From: Brachypodius melanocephalos
Lineage: Eukaryota > Chordata > Aves > Passeriformes > Pycnonotidae
Length of the DNA stretch: 64,000 nucleotides
Assembly: GCA_013398615.1 (NCBI GenBank)
Contig: VZSR01000520.1
Span: 22,589,949-22,653,948 of the forward strand
Reading direction: 5' to 3'
In this document: positions 38,871 through 51,399 of the stretch, piece after piece
Position numbering within the stretch: position 1 is the stretch's first letter
Layout: the number at the start of each line of letters is the position of its first letter
The notes under the pieces: generated by a model
The model's database searches: none
Told to the model about the DNA's origin: nothing
The model's input: the letters and a program-made list of their open reading frames with translations, nothing else
Position numbers and translations under genes: made by a program

Positions 38871-40948
38871 ATGTTGTCAGTGTTTGTGGCTGCAAACACT
38901 GCGGCAGTGAAACAATATTAAAATATTTTCAGAAGTTCAGTGGGAACTTACAAATTAACTAGGTATTATGTCTTTGATTTATGCAGGTTTTTAAATGTTT
39001 GAATAACAAAATAATGCTACAGTTAGCCTTAAATCCTTTTTAAAAGCCTTTTATTGCTACTTATATGCTTCTTTAAGTAGTGAGCTGTCAAAAGCACAGC
39101 AGTTTGTGTCTTGTCACAAATTTGATATGGTTTAGGTAAAAATTGTCATTTTAAGAATTAAGAATGCTTTTATTCTCCATGTGTTTCAAACAACTTTACT
39201 ACTAGAACTGCAGATTTGGATTTAAAATTATTTTTATGGTATTTACATTTTAGTTTAGGGAGTTTTTGTACATATTTTTCTTCTCATGTAGAGGATATCC
39301 ATGTTCAGGAGCAATTAGGATCATGAGCATATGAAATAAAGTAAGATCTACAAAAATACCTGTAGAATGTATTAACACTGATGCTGAATTTAAGAGTTTG
39401 GGTCTAAACTTTCCCCAAGCAGATGTGTTTTGAAGAACTTGAAAATAACATCTTTATCTGAAAAACCAAGAGGATTTACTAAGGGTTATCATAATTTCTT
39501 AATATCATAAACAGTGATCAGACAACAAGTATTTTTAAAAGGAAAACAAGTAATTTGAAAAGGTCATATTTCCTGTGAAAATAGTCTGTCTCAGTCTTAA
39601 AATTGTCTGGTAAGAAAAGACTGACTTGAGATATAAGTCATATGGGGCATTTATCTGTCATTTTTTCCCCCTAAATTACGTGGGCAGGCTCAGTAAATAG
39701 CAACTCTTTCCTGATATATAATACAGTTCAACCAGTTACTACTTGAAAGTTGCTTTTTCTTAGAGAAACTTCTAGGTTTTCTTCTTGTTAGGTCAGAAGG
39801 CAGTAGATGATATTGATAAAGAGATAAAAGGACATATCCTCTGAATTGTTAACAGGCTCTTTGTTCATCGTTGTTTTAGTCAGACTACAGCGGTATTTAA
39901 TGAATCCAACATGAGGCCACGCTTAAGCAGGTAAAACATTAAGGTGCAATGTGAGAAAGTTCACTTAAAATAAGTATAACTCATATGTTAATTCAGTAGG
40001 TTAATATGCCTCTAAAATATGGGTTCAGAAATATTTTAGGGGAAGTTAAAAATAAATAGTCCTTTGGCTAGAGATAGTTTTTGAGAACTGGAGCTAAAGG
40101 ATAGTTTTATTCTCAAAGTTGTCAGATTGTCATAATCAGATCCATTGTTTAAAGATCTAAACAAAACATCCCTCAAAAATCTTTTGACTAGTGTCACTGT
40201 AGTGTCTCCAAGATAAATACTTTACCTTCTTGTATTTTGTCAAAAGGAAATTGCAAATATTACACAGGGATAATTAATTCAATAATGAATGTTCAATAGT
40301 TGATGTTCATTATTGATTCCATGTTATAAAGGAAAGGTTTGTAGTAATACAGTCACTAATTAGATTCTAATTAATAATTTCAACCTCGCAACATTTAAAG
40401 AACAAATAGACAAATCATCACTAAACAACCTACATCTTAGTTATGATTCTAGCCTTCATTATATTTGGTAATAATTCTTGTGTGGTGATAAGCCTCCGCA
40501 AATTTGACCTGAGATTTCAGCTGAAAATTTTCAGGTTTATGTATATTTCAATGTTTCATTTTAAGAATAAATTATCCTTGCATTGGATAAAATTGTAATT
40601 ATCCATAATCTTTTGAAGTTAATCTAAAATCCTTAAAATAGAACTACTTTAGGTCCAATTTAAAGTAAAGCTTAGATTAATAATCTGCATTTCAAGGAAA
40701 AAAACCCTGAAGCACAGCACTGTGTCTATCTCTTGTTTCAGTATATATATTTTTGGAGTGATTAATTGAGGATATATTCTTGGAAGATATTATATTTTAT
40801 ATGCAGTATCGCATTTTAAAAGTTTGAAGTATGGTTCAAGTATAACAGCTTAAAACCACTGTGGAGCTTCCCTTTGCCATTGTCAGCTTGCCATCAGGTA
40901 CCAGAGGAATTCTATCAATTCAAAAAGAACTTTTTTTTTCAGAGAAAC
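38871..40948. other. AT-rich non-coding stretch
   Basis: No gene or repeat family is recognised. An 11 bp inverted repeat with a 16 nt spacer (40,279-40,316) is the only structured item noted. Confidence 0.6.
40279..40316. repeat. Inverted repeat, 11 bp arms, 16 nt spacer
   Basis: The arms TCAATAATGAA (40,279-40,289) and TTCATTATTGA (40,306-40,316) are perfect reverse complements. Both arms are AT-rich, so chance is quite possible. Confidence 0.75.
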
Positions 40949-41283
40949 ACATAATCAGGAAATGATTGGCATTAGGAGGGGCCTCTGAAGGTAACCAGAT
41001 AGTCCAAACAAAATAGATTTCAGCAACAGCAGGTTGCACAGAACCATGTCTGGGTGGGTTTTGCATATCTCCAGAGGACATATTCAAACCTCAGTGGCAT
41101 CCTCACTGGACAGTCTGTTCCAGTGTTCTGTCAGCTGCAAAACAAAGATTTTTTTGTCATATTCAGATTCCTGTTTCAGTTTGTGCTCGTTGTCTTTTGT
41201 CAGTCACTGGCCACCACTGACGTGGCTCTGGTCTGGGTTTCTTGGTACCTACCCTTAAGTTATTTGTATGTGTTGATAAGTTA
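40949..41283 (-). mobile_element. CR1 LINE, antisense 3' fragment
   Basis: Reading plus, the copy starts with a degraded ACATAATCAGGAAATGATTGG tail. It continues through AGATAGTCCAA, AGGTTGCACAG, GGTGGGTTTTGCATATCTCC and CTGTTCCAGTGTTCTGTCA, and ends in ATGTGTTGATAAG. These are the successive landmarks of the antisense CR1 3' UTR and ORF2 C-terminus. The copy is old: many transitions and small indels separate it from the typical sequence, and no ORF2 frame survives. Two overlapping plus-strand frames (41,034-41,335) are antisense artefacts. Confidence 0.88.
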
Positions 41284-42608
41284 TTATTCTTCTTTACCCA
41301 TTGCAAAGGTTTTTAAAAATTTGGAGCATTTTTGAGTACCTATAAATAGTGAAAACAAAACCCTAATTGCAGCGTTATTCTGCTGATGTCTACTTTATAA
41401 CTTCTACCATTACAAAATCTCCATTTTTTTTCCCTTTCCGTTGTCACACTTCTAAAAATCCCAGATTTGTGTTTATTTTTGTAACAAGAATTTATGTTCT
41501 GTTGTTAAGATTAGAGTAAGGACACTCATTACACCCTAGTTTCCAGCTGCAAAAACACACTAATTATCATTGTGTGCAGATCTCTCTGGTCTTCCAAGGG
41601 TGTTCCTTTGATGTAGTTGAAGTACATTGCATTTAATGAATACCCTTGTCTTTCAGAGTGTCATGTATGATGGATTTAATGCAAGTTGTAGGCTTGCATT
41701 TGCTATATTCAAATAGCTTTCTATGTTGTGCTGACATACTGCATGGAACAGTAGAATGAGACTCCTATAAACATGGGATTACTTGTTGCATTGCTCATGC
41801 TAGTTATCACAGTTAAAACATGATAAATTAATTTAGTATACCTGCAATTTTATGACATTATTTAAAATTCCTGTTCTCTTCAGCATGTTTACGCTTTGGA
41901 AACTTCATGCAATCATTTTATTTCATGGAATAGTAGATATTATTGTGGAAACATACAGCATAGATCCCTCTGTACTGTATTCTTATGTGTGCATCCTAGA
42001 AAGTTGTAACTTATCATTTGTGTTTGCTCTAAATATTATATTTCTTTTAAAAGTAAAAAAAATTTCCCAATGTAATACTGCCTAAGGACACTGGAGTCAT
42101 TAAGAGTTATTTTTACCCCACGGAAAATATTTTTTAAACTGTAGACGTTGTACAAGAGATTGAAAGGAAAAAAAAGCAAAAAAGGAGAACAAATGCACCT
42201 ATGCCCAAAGTGGTGATTCTGGGTCTTCCTTAGAGAGCACCTAACCTGTATCTTAATTTTTTTTCTTATGTTAAATTCATTTGTTCTCCCCCTGCTTATT
42301 AATACTACTCTGTAGACTTTGTGTAGCATTTTTCAAAATTCGTGATAGATGATGCTAGGAAAAGATAACAGCATTTCTCTGATAACATAAATCTTCTTTT
42401 CTGCACTTCAAGAGGCTTAAATCAAAATAACACAAGTTAAAAAACACATATCTTTGTTTTTGTTTTATATGTTCTGTATTCTCATTGTTAAACATTCATT
42501 GACAAAAAACAACTCTGCTGTTTGACAATAAGAAAGCTGGAAATCTTGTGGTCAACAAATAGATAAAGTCAAGCAATTATAATGACACTTTCAAGGTCTA
42601 CCTTTTTT

Positions 42609-42628
42609 GTGTGTGTGTGTGTGTGTGT
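42609..42628 (+). repeat. (GT)10 microsatellite
   Basis: Ten uninterrupted GT units follow a short T-run. Confidence 0.96.
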
Positions 42629-44053
42629 GGTTCTGAATAATTTTCTATAGATGTAGTTCTAGGTATGGAGAATAGAATGCCAACTGGAAAAATTGATACC
42701 ACTCTTTGAACTATTAAGTTAGCAGTAGGCACCTGTCTAGTCTCCTACTCTGCTTATCTACTCCAAAATTTCTTAGATAATTATAAACAGATTAACAGGG
42801 GAAGATAATGTCATATGGAACTATAATACTGCTGATCACTACATCCGATGATCAGCATAGTTGTCATCACTATGAAAAAATAATTGGTGATGTACATAAT
42901 GGTGAACTTCTGGCCTGAAAAATTGCAGATCCAATCTGATATGATGGCTGGAGTCAGGCATGAAACTATTCAAATGAAATCATTAAAACATTCTAAAAAG
43001 AATTTGCAAAAATTCCCCTGAGAAACTGAGTGGCGGTGGAAGAATTCTTAATGGAAAAATGTTTTAGTGCCTAAAAAATTCTAGCTATTTTTCTATAGAG
43101 CTATTTTTATTGAAAAAATGATCTATCAACTTTCTTATCTGAACTTTCTTTAAATAATTGCCTTGAGAATTCTACTTAATTTTTTTCCTTGCCTTTAATT
43201 ATCAAGAAAGGCTGGCAATACTTAAAGAAGAACATTTAGGTGTGAGAAAGACCCAAGTATGTGAAAGTATACTTACTAATGTTATACAATGAATATGGGT
43301 AATTGTGCGTGTACACAGCTGGTTTGACTTGCACAAAGGCATTGAAAATAGATAATTGGTGTTCACGTACATCTCAGCTACTTGCAGATCTCTCTGCACT
43401 TCCAAAATGGATAAGTTTCAGTTCAGTTACTATAATATATAAGCAAAATATCAAATACTTTCTATTATCAAACTATTGGATTAATTTGGTGAGACTGTTT
43501 TTGTATCGCAACTGTGCTCACAAAGAAGGAGATAAGCAATTTAATCATTTGTCTAGCGGAACAGTATTTTGTTTATCATGTATATTTTGTATTTTTAAAT
43601 TACCTGGTAATTCTCTCTATTAAAGCATTCTAAAGAGTGCTTATTGTTTTCTTTCTTTTGGAAGAAGTTTTTTGCATCCTCCAAAAAACGGTCAGTTTGT
43701 ATCAAGATATTGTATGCACAACTGAGTAGCAGTTTTATGAGTCAGTCCACTTTCAAAATACTATAATTCAAAAAATTAAATGCACTAACTGCTGACTCTT
43801 TTTCAAAGAGACTATGAAAAAATGTACAGAGTTTAATTCCAGCATAGCCCTATCTTTTCCTGTGATCAATTTTATTTTTTAAATAATGGTCTATAGAGGA
43901 TTGTTGAAGGAATGCACTTTAAATTTACTAATGCTTACCTCAATGTTGGGGAGAAAGGGAAGCCCATGAGGATTTTTTGTGCTCTTATTGGGTTCTCTCA
44001 ATGGTGCTACACCCAAGCAGCTGTGATGCAAACACATGCATCAACAACAACAA

Positions 44054-44069
44054 ATATATATATATATAT
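44054..44069 (+). repeat. (AT)8 microsatellite
   Basis: Eight AT units follow a short CAACAACAACAA run. Confidence 0.95.
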
Positions 44070-44229
44070 GGTGATCTTATGGTTTTATTTATGGGTTTAT
44101 TCTCAATGTGAGTAGTTCTAAGTGCATGAAATAAAAATGTTTCCTTATTTTGCATATATCTGTGAAAAAAAAAATTAAGCAAATTAGTTTCCTGCAATTT
44201 TTGTTAATTCTTTGGTGTGAGAGACCATG

Positions 44230-44254
44230 TTTACAAACCTGTGGGGTTTGTAAA
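44230..44254. repeat. Perfect hairpin, 10 bp arms, 5 nt loop
   Basis: TTTACAAACC and GGTTTGTAAA flank TGTGG. It is a short perfect stem-loop. No conserved RNA family is recognised. Confidence 0.8.
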
Positions 44255-46308
44255 GTCCATGGTGAGCATGTATGTCCAACCCTTCAAGGTGCTATTGCAA
44301 AATGAATTATTTAACACTGAGAAGAATTTTGTACATGTTGGTTGTTAAGAAGAGTTTACAATCATAGTGCATTTAGGAGGAATAATCCCTAATCTTCCTT
44401 GCTTCAACTCAAAAGTATTAATTTTGCTTTAAGATAGGGTCTTCATGTGGAAAAATGACAGGACAGTTAAAGTGTATGGGCCTCTTTCACTGAAATGTAA
44501 TTAAACCTAAGTTGAAGTAAAATAGTAAACTTAGTGTTGAGAATAGAGATTAGATGTTGAGCTCAAGCAACACCATTTTAAGCAATGTACAGTAATGTTT
44601 TGAGTTCTATCTGGAACAGTTCTAACAGATTTTTCCAAACTAAATTTTTGTCACTTTTATTATTGCATCACTTCATATCTCATTTTTGTTGCTTATATAT
44701 TCCTGATTTCATACTTCTGCTTCACGGAGCTGAGATTTTACATGCTATATTGTATTTATTAAAAACAATTGAGCATCAAATAATGACATTTATCTCATCA
44801 TTATATATTAGATGTTAACATGCAACTCTGAAAGCACTTGAAGTGATTGGTTTGGCTGCCATGGAAAGAAAAAAATTAAATAAAATTGAACAGAGAACAA
44901 TACCTTTTCTCTGAATATTTGTGTTACTGAGGGAGGAAGCAATGTTCTGTACACATCACTCAGTGGAAGGCTTCCAGTACTGAAAAAAGATTTAACTGTA
45001 TTGCAAAGATATCTAATGCAATGAAGGCAGAATGAGAGGTTTTCTTAAATCTGTCAGTATATTGATTTATTACACACACTCTGTAAAGAGCATAAGAATA
45101 GATCCTCAGCTAGAGTGATTTATCAAAGCTCATTGTCCTGGGATATCAATCTTCAGAAGCAGCGTAGGAATTCTGGTTTCAATTATTGTTTTCTGAAATT
45201 TTTATGGTAATCTCTGACAACTTTAATCTCACTTCTCTCAAATTTGAAGTGAGATCCAAGTCTTCAAATTGGACATTTATCCTTAGCAGAGCAGTTCCTA
45301 TGAAAATGAAAAAGGTAAGATTCTGGATCACATGTCAACCCAGCTTTCACTGTAAAGGTCAATCAGACCTTTAAGGTGTGTACTGTGCCACAGGATGAGC
45401 CAAGCTGCCTCCCTGAGAGCCTCTATCAGCTGGAGCCCGCTGCATTCCAGTGTGTTAGATAACTTATTGCCTCTGAGGAAACTCATTTTATGAATTACAC
45501 ATGCCTAAGTGCTTTAGAATTATGGGAGCAACCCCCCCAGTGTTTCTGTCTGCAGAATGAAGGAACTGTCTGTCCTGAGCTTCCTGAATGCTTGAGAATC
45601 CCTCATGCCCAAGACACACAGCAGTGATCCCATTGACGGTCCCATTTAGTAAGGCACCTCAACTCAACTTTCTGTGCTAGGAGCAGGTTCTACATGTGCT
45701 AGCTGGTGCAAAAATAGCTAAGCTGCAGTGGTGAGGTCCTATATTTCATAAACTTGGAGTTACAGTAAAAAGTTTTGTCACTGCTTTTGGTGGGGTTTTT
45801 TTGTGAGTCTTGTTAATGTCTATCTGATCTTTGCCTAATGACCCCTCAGGAAAATATCCAGGCAGAAACCTGACTTATAAAATGACTAAGTGATGGAAAG
45901 GAACAGTGTTCATGACATATTCTTGTTCTTAGAAATTCTATATTAATTTCTTGTAGGCAACTTCCTGATCAGCATAGTTGATTCCTTTGAACTTTGGTTT
46001 AGTGCCATAAAACCTTTAGTGACCCTCAGCATTTAATTCAGGATTTCACATAAATCAAGCTTTTTTAAAACTATTTCCCATACAATAATTAGCAATTATT
46101 TTGTTGTGATCAGCTGGAGGTGAATGTACCCCCCTGACCTGTCAGGGAGTATATTACAGACATTTAAAAATAAATTTCCATGTATATAAGTATGAAAATA
46201 GACTACTAAAATTTATTACATTATGAATTTTTATAGTACCACTCATCTTTAGATATACAAAAGATGCACCAAAACGTTTACTATATATTAATGCTTAAGA
46301 TAATATCT

Positions 46309-46350
46309 ATAGATATAGATATAGATATAGATATAGATATAGATAGATAT
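46309..46350 (+). repeat. (ATAGAT)6 hexanucleotide microsatellite
   Basis: Six perfect ATAGAT units (46,309-46,344) are followed by AGATAT. It probably grew from overlapping TA/GATA motifs. Confidence 0.95.
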
Positions 46351-48260
46351 CTTTTAAGTTTGTCACAACCATAGTAAAGAATATAATTTAACTTTTCTGT
46401 AGTTTCACTTTGGAGTTGCATAAACTTATAATTAAGCAAGTGCTTAAACACTTTGCTGGATCTTGGCCTAAGAGCTTAATGATTATTTTACAGTATAATG
46501 ACATGTCCAGTACGAAGAGAAACAAAACCTCTGTCTATAGGAGTCATTTGCCATGAAAAAGTCTGTCGGTATGTTGCATGATAATCAGTTCAGTTCAATG
46601 TACAGTAAATTGGATCATTATTATTAATTTTCTCATCTCCCAAGCAATTCATGAACCATTTTTGGAATTTCAACAGTTCATGAATCAGACAAAAATGAAT
46701 TAAATAAGAACCCAGCCCACAATGGGATGATGAGTCAGAGTTCTTTTCTGTATCAGTGTCGACCAAAGTAAATCTGAAATCTAATGAGGATTGGCACTGT
46801 GGCAGAAAAGGCCATAATGAACATGAAACAATATGTTGAATTTACATGTTAAGACTTTTTGTTGATTTTGGCAATTTCACTGAAGATTATGTGAAAAATC
46901 CATAAACATCTGGATAAGAGGAGTGGGGGGGTATCACTTTATATTAAAATGATGGAGTTTATATTGGGATACAATACTATAAATGGAAGAGGAAAGTAGT
47001 TTCTTGCACAGCTGTTTCCAATTTTGCTAATCTATATTTCAGGCCAAATTCACGATGGAATTAAACCACAAATTTACATTGATGTGTATGTGTCTGAATT
47101 AAAGATACAGGGGAAAAAAAACTCTTGAAGATCACTAAATCTCAGTAATACTTTGGAGGTATTTAGTCAGCTTTATTTTCAGAAGACAAAATTAGCACAT
47201 ACAGCTGCTATTTGTGGGCCTGTAACTTTTGAAAGCGAAGGACTAAGTTTACAAAAGGACATATGCACATTTTTAGGCCCTGAAACATGGGTGCAAAAAA
47301 TGCTGTTTAGAATCAAAACTTACGTTTCAGTCTGAGATCAAAAAGTTTTGCTCTAAAGGTTCTGTGTAAACACTTCAACTTGAAGATGCCGAGTATCTAC
47401 AAATTTCAACAGTAGTTTTTAACAAGATTCTTAGATATACATATATATACCCATACTGTAGGATTCAGCAATGGCTCTATTCTAAACACATGAGAGTATG
47501 TGTCTCTGCTTTTTTTTGTAAAACACTAACCAATGAGTAGCCTATTTTCAAGCTTTCTCTCTCTTTAGGAAACAAATGGAACTCATAGCCAAAACCAGTA
47601 TGTTTCTGCTCCTGTAAAAAGCAAAGAGTGAAGAGATCAAGAGAAAAAATAGTGTTCGACAAAAGGCCATGATGAAGCCCCTAAAACTTCTGCTGTTTGC
47701 GTACAATTAGCAATTTCCTTGTTAAGATTTCAGATTTAGTGTGTATATTTAAGGGTAAAATAAAGCCATTTTATAACCCCCCAAAAATAAAGGGATAAAG
47801 AGGACTTCCTATGTATGACAGTAGACAGTATGACAAAGATTTCAGTGGTGGGACTGGTTTTGCAGCGCTTGTCAAAGACGGTGTTAGAGAGCAGACATCT
47901 CATGTCTCAAACAGTCTTAATCCTCTTTTCATGGAACTTTTTGGATAACGTAACATTTTAATGTTTTAAAGACTTCTAGGCTGAATTGGCTAAGTTAATA
48001 CTGAGTAAATGCTGAGTAATGCTATAATAAGTGTTCTATATTGGATTCAATGTTGTATTTTGTCTTTTACCAAAGTTTCTTTATTTTATATATTTTTTGC
48101 CAGTAAACTTCTGTGTGAATTTCACCTCTTGAGAGTATCTAGTGCAGATTGCTTCTTTTGGGCTAAAACAGAATAATGGAACCTTGAGTTTAACCCCTGA
48201 ATTTAAGGATCTGGGGTGTTACAGACAGTAAAGATGGGTACATCTTGTTTAGGCCAAATA

Positions 48261-48306
48261 GTGTGGTGGTTTAACACCAGCAAGAAATTTAACTGTTGAC
48301 CACTCC
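48261..48306 (+). mobile_element. Possible 5' end of an avian endogenous-retrovirus LTR
   Basis: TGTGGTGGTTTAACACCAGC resembles the TGTGGTGGTTTAACCCCAGC-like 5' edge shared by many bird ERV LTRs. The match fades after about 45 bp and no internal region, polyadenylation signal or second LTR follows. It would be a fragment, if real. A poly-A tract at 48,437 lies within 200 bp but has no shown link. Confidence 0.3.
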
Positions 48307-48436
48307 AAAAACTGGTCATATCTTGGTGCAAGAAATAAAAGTATCATTTTTAATTAGAAAGGAAATTTGAAGGGAAGTTACCGCAACTTTAGTGCAGCTC
48401 ATAACTTTTGAATATTGTGTACAGCTACTTACTGTT

Positions 48437-48452
48437 AAAAAAAAAAAAAAAA
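48437..48452 (+). repeat. Poly-A tract
   Basis: Sixteen A are followed by GAAAGAAGAAA. It could be the tail of an old retroposed sequence, but nothing recognisable precedes it. Confidence 0.85.
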
Positions 48453-51399
48453 GAAAGAAGAAATTGTTACTATAGAAACTACTAAATCACATAATTTACA
48501 TGCTATTTGGAAGAGATAGTCTTTCTTAACAGAGATACTATCTAATATGTCATTGGAATTGTGAAGTTTATAGGTTTATATCTCTAACACCTGAGTGTCA
48601 ACAACAGATTACCCTGGATTTTAAGTAAAGGACATTTCTTAATTGAAGGAAATAATTGCAAACTCTTTTTGAAGCTGGGGGCTGTCATATATATTTCTCT
48701 AAACCTCTTAGATCATTAGAAACACTGTGTTCTAATTTATTATACTCTAGGGCCTAAGCTTATTTTCAAAAAAGGAAATAAAGAATAGCTGTTCTTCTGT
48801 TCCTAATGAGTTCTGATAGCTTTATGAGCTCAAGCTTTAGAGGATGATCTAAAAAACCAACAAACCAATAAGCTGGGAAACAAATTTAGTAAAATAATAA
48901 TTTTCTGAATACAAGAGATCTACAAAGAAACGAATTGTTTATAAAGAGCTAATACCAAATTTGATAAGCAAGAAGAGAAATTTTAGAAAGTTTATGGTAT
49001 GTACCCAAAAGAAGCAGTATCTGCATAAGTGATAAGTCTGAAATGCATCAGGGGTAATAAGGAAATCTGTCTAAAAATTTACAGTCTGGTTAGAATTCTA
49101 GTAATTTTTAAATTTTTTTAGGTCTTGTGTCTGAGCCTAGTGTTAACTGCCAGCTGTCACTCATGTTGCCAGGTCACTACTTTTTTCTATTTTCATGGCC
49201 AGCCATCTTTCTCTGACCATTCCTGAAAATAATAATGTCATTAAATAGTTGGAATAATGCTATTCCTTAACAAAACACAGCTTGTTGAAATAATTTGCTG
49301 CCATTTTAGGACAATTCCAGTGAATGAAAAGAGCACCCTAATGTATTTCATCTACTCAGTGGAGAATGACAACAACAAACCATATCTAAAAATGGACAGT
49401 GGGATTCATTAGGTGGAAATGGTTGAGACTGAGACTCAGGTTCCAAAACAAAAGACTCAGGTTTTGTGGGAATGCAGAAGGTTTTTTTGTAATTTTTCTC
49501 CTGAGAGAATGTCTCTGTTTCATTTTTAATAACCTTGCTAATTTGTTTGAAAACCATCTCTTATTAAGTAAATTTCCTCATCAAAAGTATTTTAAATTAC
49601 TCATACTGTTCCTCAGATGTGTGTGTCTTTAATGATTTGGACTCAGGGAACCTGATTATTCCCTTCCAACTAAACAGATTCTAAGAGTGTATGATTCCTA
49701 ACCGTCTCTGTGGAGCTTCAGGCTTGAAGTGATTTTATCATTGCAGCAGAGGCGGCCCGTCATTGCTACCTTTGCCACCATTATTTCCTTAAGTTACAGT
49801 GGGGCCAATATTCCTCCCTTCCTTTTTTTCAGCCTTTATTATGCTGTTCTAGTAGTGTGCTTATGCACTGTTGTTACTTCTCAAGCTCTCATTTTCTATT
49901 CAGCTTTGTCTGGTGGATAATACAGAAGCATATGGAAATGCAGAAGAACATGGCCAGAAAGAGAAGGCTGATTAAACAGTGGGTAAAACACTGAGCAATG
50001 TTGTGGCTGAACATGTATTATGCACACAGCTTCAGTACTTGATATTATATCTTTACATACCTTCATCCCCCCCCAAGAAAATCCCCAAAAATTATTTTTT
50101 GGGATATGTAGTTGAAGGAGTTCAGCCTTTAACAGATCTCTTTCAGGAATAAAATGACATTTTCCCTCACTCAACTTTTACATTATACTATCAGAAAAAG
50201 TGTGTGAAACTATTGTGTGAATTGTAATGATAACAATACTGCAACAAATTGGGGCAAAGACATATATTCAAATTTTTATGACATCCTTCTGTGTACTCTC
50301 TCCTTTAGATGGTAAGGTTTACATAAATATCTTTTAAAATCTGCCTGTTGTTATTCTGCAAGTTAACAAATCTGTGTAACTATTATATTCTAGAATATGT
50401 TTTAAATATTTGTTAGCCAATTACAGTAAAGTCTTTCATTCAAATTCAATGAAGTTTAGTAGGTCTGTAAATATACATATGTTTTCTGTAATTTTTTTTG
50501 TATATGGTGTCTTAAACCTCATAGTGTGTGCATACATTGGGGTAGGTGTCACAAAAAACAAAATGTTGGTTTTTAAAAGCATCCTCTATTATGGGCATGT
50601 TATTTTTGTTTCAAGTCAGCTAGATGATCCCAGTTTGTAGGCATTTTTGACAGGCAGCTGACACCTTCTCTAAACATTTGAACCATAGATGTGATATTCA
50701 AAAGCTAAATATGTCTGAATGGTCCTCAGATCTCAGCTGGGAAATTCAGGATCCCAAATCTGAGTGTAAATATCAGGATGCATCTTGACTCAGGTTTAGA
50801 CAGGATGTCCATATATTCCATCCTTTCTTTGTGTTTTGTAGACTCCAGGTGAATGAGCAGTTATATGTTGACTCTTGTCCCAGAATTTAAATATAGCCTA
50901 AGTGATCTCTTACTTACTATAGACTAGAGGCTTGTGCAACTTCTTGCTGAAGGGGTTGTAGATGCAAGACATAAGAAAAAAATGAGAAATGCTTGCAGAA
51001 GAGCAGGTTTGCATTGCTCAGCACCAGGGTGCACAAGTGCCTACATCTGAACCGTCAACAAAATGTACACTGCACTGATGTAAAAAAGTTTGGGATAAAC
51101 AGTTAATGGAATTAAGACACAATGTCCATGTTTTTGTTCATGTGTGCACCTCTGAAATTCTATGTAATGGTTATTGTACTGCTACTGTGAAAGCTGTCTC
51201 ATTTCCCTCATCTCCCTGCTCATTTGATCGGAGCAGTGGGTAAATATGAACTACCCTTTTAACTTTATGAGGAGGCAATTCCATCTTTCATACTTTCATT
51301 CTGCTTATCTTTTTGAAAAGGCATTAGAGTCCTGATAAAGATTTCAGGTTGGGACTGTGTTGATAAATTTGTTACTGGACCTGATGCTCAGCAGTGCAT

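Larger units (their letters stand above)
41284..51399. other. AT-rich non-coding stretch with microsatellites
   Basis: Ten kilobases hold no recognised gene. Items noted separately are (GT)10, (AT)8, (ATAGAT)6, a hairpin, a poly-A tract and a possible LTR start at 48,261. A GC-richer patch at about 45,360-45,720 resembles nothing recognised. Just before it, AAAAAGGTAAGA at 45,310-45,321 would make a good splice donor, but no acceptor of comparable quality precedes it. The 106-codon frame at 43,303-43,623 has no recognisable domain. Confidence 0.55.

Noticed and set aside
38503..38910. 135-codon plus-strand open frame, the longest in the window
   Set aside because: It is the antisense reading of a CR1 3' fragment, and its peptide has no relation to a host protein.
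43303..43623. 106-codon plus-strand open frame
   Set aside because: No domain, splice pattern or codon bias was seen; the length fits chance in AT-rich DNA.
45301..45325. Good splice-donor-like sequence AAAAAGGTAAGA
   Set aside because: No convincing acceptor precedes it within a plausible exon length.
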